Below, piece by piece: positions 1 through 5,500 of a DNA stretch of 5,579 nt. This DNA comes from Eubacteriales bacterium (GTDB lineage: Bacteria > Bacillota_A > Clostridia > Christensenellales > Aristaeellaceae): the NCBI GenBank assembly GCA_030528845.1, contig JAUMYC010000030.1, forward strand, positions 11,024 to 16,602, written 5' to 3'. The first letter of the stretch is position 1, and every line of letters starts with the position of its first letter. The translations under genes and the position numbers were made by a program. The notes beneath the pieces are model-generated. The model worked only from the letters and a program-made list of their open reading frames with translations, was not told the DNA's origin and did not search any database.

Positions 1-816
1 GTGCTCGGCCCGCAGGAGGCGCTGGTGCTGACTCTGTTCGGCAAATATGTGGGCACGCTCAAGGGCGACGGCTTTTTCTGGGTGAACCCGTTCTGCGGCT
101 CGGTGAACCCGGCTGCGAGGACGAAGCTGAACCAGAGCGGCGATGTGATGACCAAGGCGGCCGTGAAGACGGCGGACGGCCAGGTCAGCGTCGAGATGCC
201 CAGCAAGAAGCTCTCGCTCAAGATCATGACGCTCAACAACAACCGGCAGAAGATCAACGATTGTCTGGGCAACCCGGTGGAGATCGGCATCGCGGTGACG
301 TGGCGCATCGTGGACACCGCGAAGGCCGTGTTCAACGTGGACAATTATAAGGAGTTCCTCTCCCTGCAGTGCGACAGCGCGCTGCGCAACATCGTGCGGC
401 TGTATCCCTATGACGTGGCCCCGAACGTGGACACCACGGGCGACGGCGTGGCCGACGACGGCAGCCTGCGCGGCTCGAGCGAGATCGTGGCCGGCCGTAT
501 CCGCGACGAGATCCAGCAGCGGGTGAACGAGGCGGGCATCGAAATTTTGGAATCCCGCATCACATACCTCGCCTACGCGCCGGAGATCGCCGCCGTGATG
601 CTGCAGAGGCAGCAGGCCTCCGCCATCATCGACGCGCGCAAGATGATCGTAGACGGCGCCGTAGGCATGGTGGAGATGGCGCTGGAGAGGCTCAGTCAGG
701 AGAAGATCGTGGAGCTGGACGAGGAGCGCAAGGCGGCGATGGTCTCGAACCTGCTGGTCGTGCTCTGCGGCAACCGCGACGCGCAGCCCGTGGTGAACTC
801 GGGCAGCCTGTATTGA
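1..816 (+). CDS. SPFH/band-7 domain protein, 5' end cut by the window edge
   Basis: This encodes the C-terminal 271 residues of a protein of the SPFH (stomatin/prohibitin/flotillin, band 7) superfamily. These are membrane-anchored oligomeric scaffolds linked to membrane microdomains and protease control; the exact role here is unknown. Seen: the opening stretch ([20 protein letters not shown], about residues 12-31) is the typical start of the SPFH fold. It is followed by [16 protein letters not shown] (90-105), a [16 protein letters not shown] block (113-130), [16 protein letters not shown] (156-171) and an Ala/Glu-rich helical region with [11 protein letters not shown] (203-213). Family members usually have an N-terminal membrane segment, which is absent here. 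The GTG at base 1 is therefore most likely an internal Val codon, and perhaps 20-35 residues lie outside the window. The stop is TGA at 814-816. An acidic Asp/Gly insert sits at residues 144-153. The downstream gene follows after 4 bp, so the two are probably co-transcribed. The family call is firm; the function is not. Confidence 0.87.
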   Translation: MLGPQEALVLTLFGKYVGTLKGDGFFWVNPFCGSVNPAARTKLNQSGDVMTKAAVKTADGQVSVEMPSKKLSLKIMTLNNNRQKINDCLGNPVEIGIAVTWRIVDTAKAVFNVDNYKEFLSLQCDSALRNIVRLYPYDVAPNVDTTGDGVADDGSLRGSSEIVAGRIRDEIQQRVNEAGIEILESRITYLAYAPEIAAVMLQRQQASAIIDARKMIVDGAVGMVEMALERLSQEKIVELDEERKAAMVSNLLVVLCGNRDAQPVVNSGSLY

Positions 817-820
817 TGGC

Positions 821-1024
821 ATGAACGAGAAAGAGAAAAAGCAGGTGCCGCTGCGTCTTTCGGCAAAGTTGTACGCCGCCATCGCCGCCTGGGCGGAGGA
901 CGATTTCCGGTCGGTCAACGGCCAGATCGAATACTTGCTCACGGAATGCGTGCGGCAGCGCAAGAAGAATGGGAAATACGTCTCGGACGAGATCGACGTG
1001 CCGCCGGAGCTGGATATCGAATGA
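821..1024 (+). CDS. small ribbon-helix-helix (Arc/MetJ-like) protein
   Basis: A 67-residue protein that fits a single ribbon-helix-helix (RHH) domain. Seen: a basic N-terminus, then QVPLRL (8-13) as the candidate beta strand; helix A at about 15-28 ([14 protein letters not shown]); a turn FRSVNG with the conserved-type Asn at residue 33; helix B at about 34-48 ([16 protein letters not shown]); and an acidic tail ending PPELDIE. RHH proteins of this kind dimerise and bind operator DNA through the strand pair, and many are antitoxins or autorepressors. No toxin-like partner is visible here. The upstream partner is the SPFH gene, which ends 4 bp before this ATG. No strong Shine-Dalgarno sequence precedes the ATG, so translational coupling to the SPFH stop is likely. 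It could be a DNA-binding regulator of this operon, or an RHH fold used only for protein-protein contacts. The domain call is good; the role is unknown. Confidence 0.78.
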   Translation: MNEKEKKQVPLRLSAKLYAAIAAWAEDDFRSVNGQIEYLLTECVRQRKKNGKYVSDEIDVPPELDIE

Positions 1025-1038
1025 GCGGGGCGGGGGAG

Positions 1039-1120
1039 GCAGGGGCTCCTCGCCCCTGCACCCTCGCCGGAGGGGAGCCCCCCTCCGGACTCCCCCGGCA
1101 GGGGCTCCGCCCCTGCACCC
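1039..1120 (+). repeat. GC-rich hairpin-repeat cluster 1 (three units)
   Basis: Three consecutive hairpins start at 1039, 1067 and 1098. Unit 1 is GCAGGGGC (1039-1046) paired with GCCCCTGC (1052-1059), loop TCCTC. Unit 2 is CCGGAGGGG (1067-1075) with CCCCTCCGG (1080-1088), loop AGCC. Unit 3 is GCAGGGGC (1098-1105) with GCCCCTGC (1109-1116), loop TCC. Each is followed by an ACCC/ACTCCCC/ACCCC spacer. There is no T-tract after any of them, so they are not canonical terminators. The cluster begins 14 bp after the RHH stop codon, and similar units recur in three other places in the window. I infer an intergenic dispersed repeat family whose function is unknown. Confidence 0.85.
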
Positions 1121-1144
1121 CGGCCCGGCACGCGCACAAAGGAC

Positions 1145-1181
1145 AAAGAGGGAGCCATGCAAAAGCATGGCTCCCTCTTTT
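1145..1181. terminator. perfect 16-bp hairpin, bidirectional intrinsic terminator
   Basis: The arms 1145-1160 (AAAGAGGGAGCCATGC) and 1165-1180 are perfect reverse complements with an AAAA loop. On the plus strand the hairpin ends in TTTT (1178-1181), terminating the SPFH/RHH unit. On the minus strand it also ends in a short U run, so it can serve as a back-up for rpsT. The position between converging genes fits a shared terminator. Confidence 0.88.
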
Positions 1182-1196
1182 GATGCGCCCGAGCGC

Positions 1197-1229
1197 AAAA
1201 AAAGCACAGCGGCCATATGGCAGCACTGC
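1197..1229 (-). terminator. probable rpsT terminator
   Basis: Read on the minus strand, an imperfect hairpin centred on the palindrome GCCATATGGC (1212-1221) extends to 1204-1229 with three mismatched positions. Seven T residues follow directly (A7 at 1197-1203 on the plus strand). It lies about 50 bp downstream of the rpsT stop, as expected for an intrinsic terminator. The mismatches make it weaker than the perfect hairpin at 1145-1181 further on. Confidence 0.65.
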
Positions 1230-1280
1230 GCCCTTTTTGATAAAGTTATAGGATGTTTTACGTCGGAAAACTGCGAAGAA

Positions 1281-1541
1281 TTATTCGGCAGCCTTGTTCA
1301 GACGCTTGGCCAGACGAGCCTTCTTGCGGTTCGCGGCGTTCTTATGGATAACGCCCTTCGTCGCGGCCTTATCGACGGCGCCCTGAACGGTAGAGAGAGC
1401 TTTCGCGTCGGCGGTGCCAGCAGCGAGAGCGGCTTCATACTTCTTCACGGTCGTCCTCATGGCAGACTTCACCATGCGGTTCCGCAGGTTCTTCTTCTTG
1501 GTAACCTCCACGCGCTTGATGGCGGACTTAATATTCGGCAA
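1281..1541 (-). CDS. rpsT: 30S ribosomal protein S20
   Basis: Encodes S20, a primary 16S rRNA-binding protein of the small ribosomal subunit. Read from the TTG at 1541-1539 the product is 86 residues and begins MPNIKSAIKR, the canonical S20 N-terminus, close to the usual 87-88 residues. Family landmarks are KKKNLRNRMVKSAMRTTVKK (about 16-35), the alanine-rich middle, and KGVIHKNAANRKKARLAKRL (about 63-82), with the expected high Lys/Arg/Ala content. An in-frame ATG lies two codons upstream (1547-1545). It would add Met-Ile before Leu-Pro-Asn and sits only 3 nt from the GGAGG core, which is too close, while the TTG has 9 nt. E. coli rpsT is also known to start with UUG, in connection with its autogenous control. 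The gene has its own promoter about 30-65 bp upstream and converges on the SPFH/RHH unit. Identity is certain; the start is strongly favoured but not proven. Confidence 0.97.
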   Translation of the reverse strand: MPNIKSAIKRVEVTKKKNLRNRMVKSAMRTTVKKYEAALAAGTADAKALSTVQGAVDKAATKGVIHKNAANRKKARLAKRLNKAAE

Positions 1542-1547
1542 GATCAT

Positions 1548-1555
1548 TCACCTCC
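1548..1555 (-). promoter_or_regulatory. rpsT ribosome binding site (decides the TTG start)
   Basis: The minus strand reads GGAGGTGA at 1555-1548, a long match to the anti-Shine-Dalgarno sequence. The GGAGG core is 9 nt from the TTG at 1541 and 3 nt from the ATG at 1547. The geometry favours TTG. Confidence 0.85.
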
Positions 1556-1577
1556 ATGCTCTGAATGCACGCCCATT

Positions 1578-1606
1578 ATTTTATCACTTCGGGCCTCATT
1601 TTGCAA
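1578..1606 (-). promoter_or_regulatory. sigma-A promoter of rpsT
   Basis: On the minus strand TTGCAA (1606-1601) is followed by a 17-bp spacer and TAAAAT (1583-1578). Both boxes match the housekeeping consensus at 5 of 6 and 4 of 6 or better, with ideal spacing. Transcription would start near 1570, giving a leader of only about 30 nt before the TTG start codon. Confidence 0.8.
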
Positions 1607-1717
1607 TAGGTTACGGGGCAGGTTGGGTTAATTTTGATGGTAAAACCGACTTTGGGTTGTAAAGAATTGTCGTATAGTGTGAAAAAGAGCTGTTTCGTAA
1701 AAGTTTGGGGAAGGGGC
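1607..1717. other. spacer between divergent promoters, nothing recognised
   Basis: About 110 bp between the rpsT -35 box and the ileS leader -35 box. It is more AT-rich than its surroundings. I see no ORF, strong hairpin or clear operator. TATAGT at 1674-1679 resembles a -10 box but has no convincing -35 partner at proper spacing. Confidence 0.5.
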
Positions 1718-1745
1718 TTGCGGAAGGGAAAATGGCTGATATAAT
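1718..1745 (+). promoter_or_regulatory. sigma-A promoter of the T-box/ileS transcript
   Basis: TTGCGG (1718-1723), a 16-bp spacer and a perfect TATAAT (1740-1745). Transcription would begin around 1751-1753, just before the T-box structures. The -35 box is weak (TTG conserved only), but the -10 box is consensus and the position is as expected for a T-box leader. Confidence 0.75.
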
Positions 1746-1750
1746 AGAGG

Positions 1751-2058
1751 ATAGCAGAATAGGAAACTCGTTGAAGGGGAACGCCCCGAACAGCAGCCGC
1801 AGAGCGAGCCGGAGTATGGTGCAAGTCCGGAGGGCAGACGTTCGGAGGGGATCGCCCCGGAGAGGCCGGCTGAAACGCCCCGTTGGGCGCGCGTAGGCCG
1901 CGACGGGGCCCGCCCGATAGCGCGGGGTCGCATATCGCGTTGTAAAAAACGCTTGTGCGTGCAAGGTGGCCGCGCGCTGTGTGCGGCAATGCCGGGTGGT
2001 ACCGCGGATGCTTGCTTGCAAGCCTTCGTCCCGTTTTTTCGGGACGAAGGCTTTTTTT
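1751..2058 (+). ncRNA. T-box riboswitch leader, isoleucine-specific
   Basis: A cis-acting leader that binds tRNA-Ile and lets transcription reach ileS when that tRNA is uncharged. Stem I: GGGG/CCCC helices (1776-1779 with 1855-1858; 1784-1787 with 1847-1850) enclose an internal loop AACG (1780-1783) opposite ATCG (1851-1854). The AUC at 1851-1853 is an Ile codon followed by a purine, as expected of a specifier. Above it CGAAC (1787-1791) can pair with GTTCG (1840-1844). The distal part has AGAGCGAG (1801-1808) and stem CCGGA/TCCGG (1809-1813/1826-1830) closing a 12-nt loop containing GGTG, like known T-box stem I tips. Later stems: GCCCCGT/ACGGGGC (1877-1883/1903-1909), CCCGC/GCGGG (1909-1913/1922-1926) and GCCGC/GCGGC (1969-1973/1983-1987). 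The T-box TGGTACCGCGG is at 1997-2007; its UGGU is complementary to the ACCA 3' end expected for tRNA-Ile. GGG (1994-1996) and GCG (2004-2006) can pair with CGTCCC (2027-2032), which is also part of the terminator, giving the antiterminator switch. Confidence 0.95.
2020..2058 (+). terminator. T-box attenuator (regulated intrinsic terminator)
   Basis: A perfect 14-bp stem, AAGCCTTCGTCCCG (2020-2033) with its complement (2040-2053), has a T6 loop and is followed by a seven-T run at 2052-2058. Its 5' arm contains the CGTCCC needed for the antiterminator, so the two folds exclude each other. It stops ileS transcription when tRNA-Ile is charged. Confidence 0.95.
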
Positions 2059-2076
2059 GTACGCGAGAGGAGGCCC

Positions 2077-2147
2077 CCAAAGGGGCGCTGCCCCTTTGGA
2101 AACCCCGCTCAAGGGAATTCTTCCCTTGAGAATCCCGTCTTGGGGGA
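2077..2147 (+). repeat. hairpin-repeat cluster 2 (two full units plus a half unit)
   Basis: Unit A is CCAAAGGGGC (2077-2086) paired with GCCCCTTTGG (2090-2099), loop GCT. Unit B is CTCAAGGGAA (2108-2117) with TTCCCTTGAG (2121-2130), loop TTC. After the spacers AAACCCCG and AATCCCGT comes CTTGGGGGA (2139-2147), which looks like the left arm of a third unit but lacks its matching right arm. Starts at 2077, 2108 and 2139 give an exact 31-nt period. Stem sequences differ between units while pairing is perfect. Confidence 0.85.
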
Positions 2148-2200
2148 TTGCGGACAATCGTTAGTTTTCGGTGGAAAACCGATGCTATATATTTTTTTCA

Positions 2201-2302
2201 ACCCCATATTGAGGGGTCTTGGGGGAATGATTCCCCCAAGCAGGGGTCGAGGGGACGGAGTCCCCTCGTGCGTCTCCTACGTCAGGGGGCAGAGCCCCTG
2301 AC
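2201..2302 (-). repeat. hairpin-repeat cluster 3 (opposite orientation)
   Basis: Unit E is CTTGGGGGAA (2218-2227) with TTCCCCCAAG (2231-2240), loop TGA. Unit F is CGAGGGGAC (2248-2256) with GTCCCCTCG (2260-2268), loop GGA. Unit G is GTCAGGGG (2281-2288) with CCCCTGAC (2295-2302), carrying one extra G. On the plus strand a GGGGT motif precedes units E and F (2213-2217, 2243-2247). Read on the minus strand each hairpin is therefore followed by ACCCC, as in the other clusters, so the orientation is inverted relative to cluster 2. Confidence 0.8.
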
Positions 2303-2337
2303 ACAACGTATCCCCCGTACCATGCCAACAACCTGAA

Positions 2338-2345
2338 AAGGAGAG
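2338..2345 (+). promoter_or_regulatory. ileS ribosome binding site
   Basis: AAGGAGAG at 2338-2345, with GGAG at 2340-2343, lies 9 nt before the ATG at 2353. It supports this start. It sits 35 nt after the last hairpin of cluster 3 and outside any obvious stem. Confidence 0.85.
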
Positions 2346-2352
2346 AATAGCC

Positions 2353-5300
2353 ATGTTTGAGAAAGCGCCGAACACGCTGAACTTCCTCGACCGCGAAAAA
2401 CAGGTGCGCGAGTATTGGAAGGTCAACGAGATCTTCAAGAAATCCATCGACAACCGCGAAGGCGGAGACACCTTCACCTTCTACGACGGCCCGCCGACGG
2501 CCAACGGCCGCCCGCACATCGGCCATGTGCTGACCCGTTCCATCAAGGACCTGATCCCGCGCTATCAGACCATGAAGGGCAAGCACGTGCTGCGCAAGGC
2601 CGGCTGGGACACCCACGGCCTGCCGGTCGAGCTGGAAGTGGAAAAGCTGCTGGGCCTGGACGGCAAGGAACAGGTCGAGCAGTACGGCATCGAGCCGTTC
2701 AACAAGGCCTGCAAGGAGAGCGTCTGGAAATATTCCAACGAATGGCGCGAGATGTCCGACGCCGTGGCTTATTGGGCGGACATGGACAACCCCTATATCA
2801 CCTATGACAACAATTTCATCGAGTCCGTGTGGTGGTCCCTGAAGCAGATCTTCGACAAGGGCCTGCTCTACAAGGGCTATAAGGTCGTGCCCTACTGCCC
2901 CCGCTGCGGTACCGCTCTCTCTTCCCACGAAGTGGCGCAGGGCTACAAGAGCGTGAAGGAGAAATCCGCCTTTGTGCGCTTCCCGGTCAAGGGCCGCGAA
3001 AACACGTATCTCTATGCCTGGACGACGACCCCCTGGACTCTGCCGAGCAACGTGGCCCTGTGCGTGAACCCGGACGAGACCTACGCCGAGTTTGAATACG
3101 AAGGCCGCACCGTCATCATGGGCGAGGCGCTGATCGAAAACGTGCTGGGCGAGGGCGCGGGCGAGAAGATCACGAACGTGAAGACCATGAAGGGCTCCGA
3201 TCTGGTCGGCATGGAATACGAGCCGCTGTTCGCCTTTGCCAAGCAGCATGTGGACAAGCCCGGCTGGCGCGTGTGCGCGGACGGCTACGTCACCATGTCC
3301 GACGGCACCGGCATCGTCCATATCGCGCCCGCCTTCGGCGAAGACGACGCGCGCGTGGGCCGCGACAACGACCTGCCCTTCCTGCAGCTGGTGGACAACG
3401 CCGGCCGCATGACCAAAGAGACCCCGTGGGCCGGCACCTTCGTCAAGCAGGCCGATCCGCTCATCCTCGAGCAGCTGGAAAAGGACGGCACCCTCGTGCG
3501 CGCCGCCGAGTTCGAGCATGACTATCCCTTCTGCTGGCGCTGCGACACCCCGCTGATCTACTATGCGCGCGCGACGTGGTTCATCCGCATGACCGCCGTG
3601 AAGGACCAGCTCATCGCCAACAACCGCTCCATCAACTGGATCCCGGAGACCTTCAAGGAAGGCCGCATGGGCAACTGGCTGGAGAACGTGGTGGACTGGG
3701 GCATCTCCCGCGAGCGCTATTGGGGCACCCCGCTGCCGGTGTGGATCTGCCAGGACTGCGGCAAGCTGCACTGCGTGGGCTCCATCGCCGAGCTCAAGGA
3801 GCTGGGCGAGGACGTGCCGGACGATATCGAGCTGCACAAGCCCTATGTCGACCGGGTACACCTGCACTGCCCGCATTGCGGCGGCGCGATGAAGCGCACG
3901 CCCGAGACGGTGGACTGCTGGTACGATTCCGGCTCCATGCCCTTCGCGCAGTGGCACTATCCCTTTGAGAACAAAGACATCTTCGAGAGCCATTTCCCGG
4001 CCGATTTCATCTCCGAGGCCGTCGACCAGACCCGCGGCTGGTTCTATACGCTCGAGGCCATCTCCACCCTCGTCTTCGGCTGCGCGCCGTTCAAGAACGT
4101 CATCGTTCTGGGCCATGTCGGCGACGAAAACGGCGTGAAGATGTCCAAGCACAAGGGCAACGTCGTCAACCCGTGGGACGTCATCGACGTCACCGGCGCC
4201 GACGCCATCCGCTGGCATTTCTATACCTTCGGCTCTCCGTGGCTGCCCAGCCGCTTCTCCACCGATCTGGTGGCCGAAAACCAGCGCAAGTTCATGGGCA
4301 CGCTGTGGAACACCTACGCCTTCTTCACGCTGTATGCGTCCATCGACAATTACGACCCCGTGAACGAAAAGGCCAAGCCGGAGGATTTCTCGCTGATGGA
4401 CAAGTGGCTGCTGAGCAAGCTGCAGACCCTGACCAAGACCGTGGACGAAAATCTGGCCGTCTACAAGATCACCGATTCCGCCCGCGCCATCGCCGCCTTC
4501 ACGGACGAGCTGTCCAACTGGTATGTGCGCCGCTGCCGCGAGCGCTTCTGGGGCAAGGGCATGGAGGGCGACAAGCTGGCCGCGTTTGAGACGCTCTACA
4601 CCACGCTGGTCACCCTGTCCAAGCTCATCGCGCCCTTCACTCCGTATCTGGCCGAATGCATGTATCTGAACCTGGTCGTGAACAATGTGCCGGGCGCGCC
4701 CATCTCCGTGCACCTGTGCGATTTCCCGACCGCGGACATGTCCATGGTCGATCCGGAGCTGGAAGCCGATATGGAAAACGTCATCTCCTATGTGCAGCTG
4801 GGCCGCGCCTGCCGCTCCGACGCGAACATGAAGGTGCGCCAGCCCGCAAAGGCGCTCTACATCCGCGGCGAGAAGCTCTCCGAAAAGACGGCCGAGCTGA
4901 TCGCGGACGAGCTGAACGTGAAGGAAGTGCGCTTTGTGGACGATGCGCGCGAATTCACCACCTACAAGATCAAGCCGCAGCTGCGCACGCTGGGCAAGAA
5001 GTACGGCAAGCTCCTCAAGGGCATCGGCGCGTATCTGGCGGAAGTGGACGGCAACGAGGTGGTCGACACCTTCGAGCGCGGCGAAATGCTGAAGTTTGAA
5101 GTGGACGGCAATCCCGTCGAGCTGGCCAAGGAGGACACCCTCATCGAGCCGATGCGCAGGGAAGGCTTCGTGGCGCAGAGCGACCGCGACGTGACCGTCG
5201 TTCTCGACACCACCCTCACGCCCGAGCTGATCGAAGAGGGCTTCGTGCGCGAAATGATCTCCAAGATCCAGACCATGCGCAAGGAAGCGGGCTTTGACGT

Positions 5301-5490
5301 GACTGACCGCATCGGCGTGTGCTGCAAGGCCGGCGAGAAGCTCATGTGCGTGCTCACCAACGGCTGCGAGACCATCAAGAACGCCGTGCTGTGCGTCAGC
5401 ATGAACGAGTGCGAAGCGCCCGAGGATTGCTACTGCAAGGAATGGTCCATCAACGGCGAGGACGCCAAGATCTCCGTCTGGAAGGCATAA
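2353..5490 (+). CDS. ileS: isoleucyl-tRNA synthetase, type 2 (eukaryote-like)
   Basis: Class I synthetase that activates isoleucine with ATP and charges tRNA-Ile in the cytoplasm. The 1045 residues are complete. Catalytic Rossmann fold: HIGH signature at 55-58 (RPHIGHVL), GWDTHG at 84-89, and KMSKH at 596-600. The CP1 editing domain, which removes mischarged Val-tRNA, has the Thr-rich TTTPWTLPSN (224-233) and GTGIVHIAPAFGEDD (318-332), whose terminal Asp pair includes the likely catalytic Asp. Cys pairs at 182/185, 394/397, 466/469 and 506/509 fit the two zinc sites known in type 2 enzymes (inference). DRTRGWFY-like chemistry is represented by DQTRGWFY (558-565). The anticodon-binding helical domain spans about 680-840 (NWYVRRCRERFWG, 722-734), followed by the type 2 C-terminal region. 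The start is set by a good RBS and by MFEKAPNTLNFLDREKQVREYW, the family's typical opening (first residues quoted only to Trp22). It is controlled by the Ile T-box upstream. Type 2 enzymes are generally little affected by mupirocin. Confidence 0.97.
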   Translation: MFEKAPNTLNFLDREKQVREYWKVNEIFKKSIDNREGGDTFTFYDGPPTANGRPHIGHVLTRSIKDLIPRYQTMKGKHVLRKAGWDTHGLPVELEVEKLLGLDGKEQVEQYGIEPFNKACKESVWKYSNEWREMSDAVAYWADMDNPYITYDNNFIESVWWSLKQIFDKGLLYKGYKVVPYCPRCGTALSSHEVAQGYKSVKEKSAFVRFPVKGRENTYLYAWTTTPWTLPSNVALCVNPDETYAEFEYEGRTVIMGEALIENVLGEGAGEKITNVKTMKGSDLVGMEYEPLFAFAKQHVDKPGWRVCADGYVTMSDGTGIVHIAPAFGEDDARVGRDNDLPFLQLVDNAGRMTKETPWAGTFVKQADPLILEQLEKDGTLVRAAEFEHDYPFCWRCDTPLIYYARATWFIRMTAVKDQLIANNRSINWIPETFKEGRMGNWLENVVDWGISRERYWGTPLPVWICQDCGKLHCVGSIAELKELGEDVPDDIELHKPYVDRVHLHCPHCGGAMKRTPETVDCWYDSGSMPFAQWHYPFENKDIFESHFPADFISEAVDQTRGWFYTLEAISTLVFGCAPFKNVIVLGHVGDENGVKMSKHKGNVVNPWDVIDVTGADAIRWHFYTFGSPWLPSRFSTDLVAENQRKFMGTLWNTYAFFTLYASIDNYDPVNEKAKPEDFSLMDKWLLSKLQTLTKTVDENLAVYKITDSARAIAAFTDELSNWYVRRCRERFWGKGMEGDKLAAFETLYTTLVTLSKLIAPFTPYLAECMYLNLVVNNVPGAPISVHLCDFPTADMSMVDPELEADMENVISYVQLGRACRSDANMKVRQPAKALYIRGEKLSEKTAELIADELNVKEVRFVDDAREFTTYKIKPQLRTLGKKYGKLLKGIGAYLAEVDGNEVVDTFERGEMLKFEVDGNPVELAKEDTLIEPMRREGFVAQSDRDVTVVLDTTLTPELIEEGFVREMISKIQTMRKEAGFDVTDRIGVCCKAGEKLMCVLTNGCETIKNAVLCVSMNECEAPEDCYCKEWSINGEDAKISVWKA

Positions 5491-5500
5491 GGGAGAGAAG

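Larger units (their letters stand above)
2059..2352 (+). other. long untranslated stretch between attenuator and ileS start
   Basis: About 290 nt separate the attenuator from the ileS ATG. No credible ORF lies here on either strand. It holds hairpin cluster 2 (plus orientation), an AT-rich core at about 2155-2200 that includes a T7 run (2192-2198), hairpin cluster 3 (opposite orientation) and the ileS ribosome binding site. All of it would be part of every read-through ileS mRNA. Confidence 0.8.

Noticed and set aside
821..1024. Toxin-antitoxin module
   Set aside because: Only the RHH protein is antitoxin-like. The adjacent gene is an SPFH scaffold, not a toxin, and no other small partner ORF is present.
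1039..1120. CRISPR-like array, from regularly spaced palindromic units
   Set aside because: The units are self-complementary with changing stem sequences and only about 7-10 nt between them. There are no conserved repeats separated by unique 25-40 nt spacers, and no cas genes.
1204..1235. Plus-strand terminator from the GCCATATGGC hairpin followed by TTTTT
   Set aside because: No plus-strand gene lies between the strong terminator at 1145-1181 and this hairpin. Its better T-tract is on the minus strand, where it fits rpsT.
969..1631. Plus-strand open frame of 220 codons
   Set aside because: It crosses the hairpin cluster, the terminator and the antisense of rpsT. It is explained by base composition and has no protein family features.
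1576..2157. Minus-strand open frames over the T-box leader (up to 193 codons, several frames)
   Set aside because: They are antisense to a well-supported structured RNA with its own promoter and attenuator. They show no RBS and have low-complexity Arg/Pro-rich composition.
2165..2191. Possible extra promoter for ileS using TATATA at 2186
   Set aside because: No acceptable -35 box lies at 16-18 bp; the nearest T-rich hexamer gives a 15-bp spacer with a poor match.
2164..2198. Possible second terminator (GTTTTC/GAAAAC hairpin then a T7 run)
   Set aside because: The stem is short and AU-rich, and about 12 nt separate it from the T-tract, so it is not a convincing intrinsic terminator.
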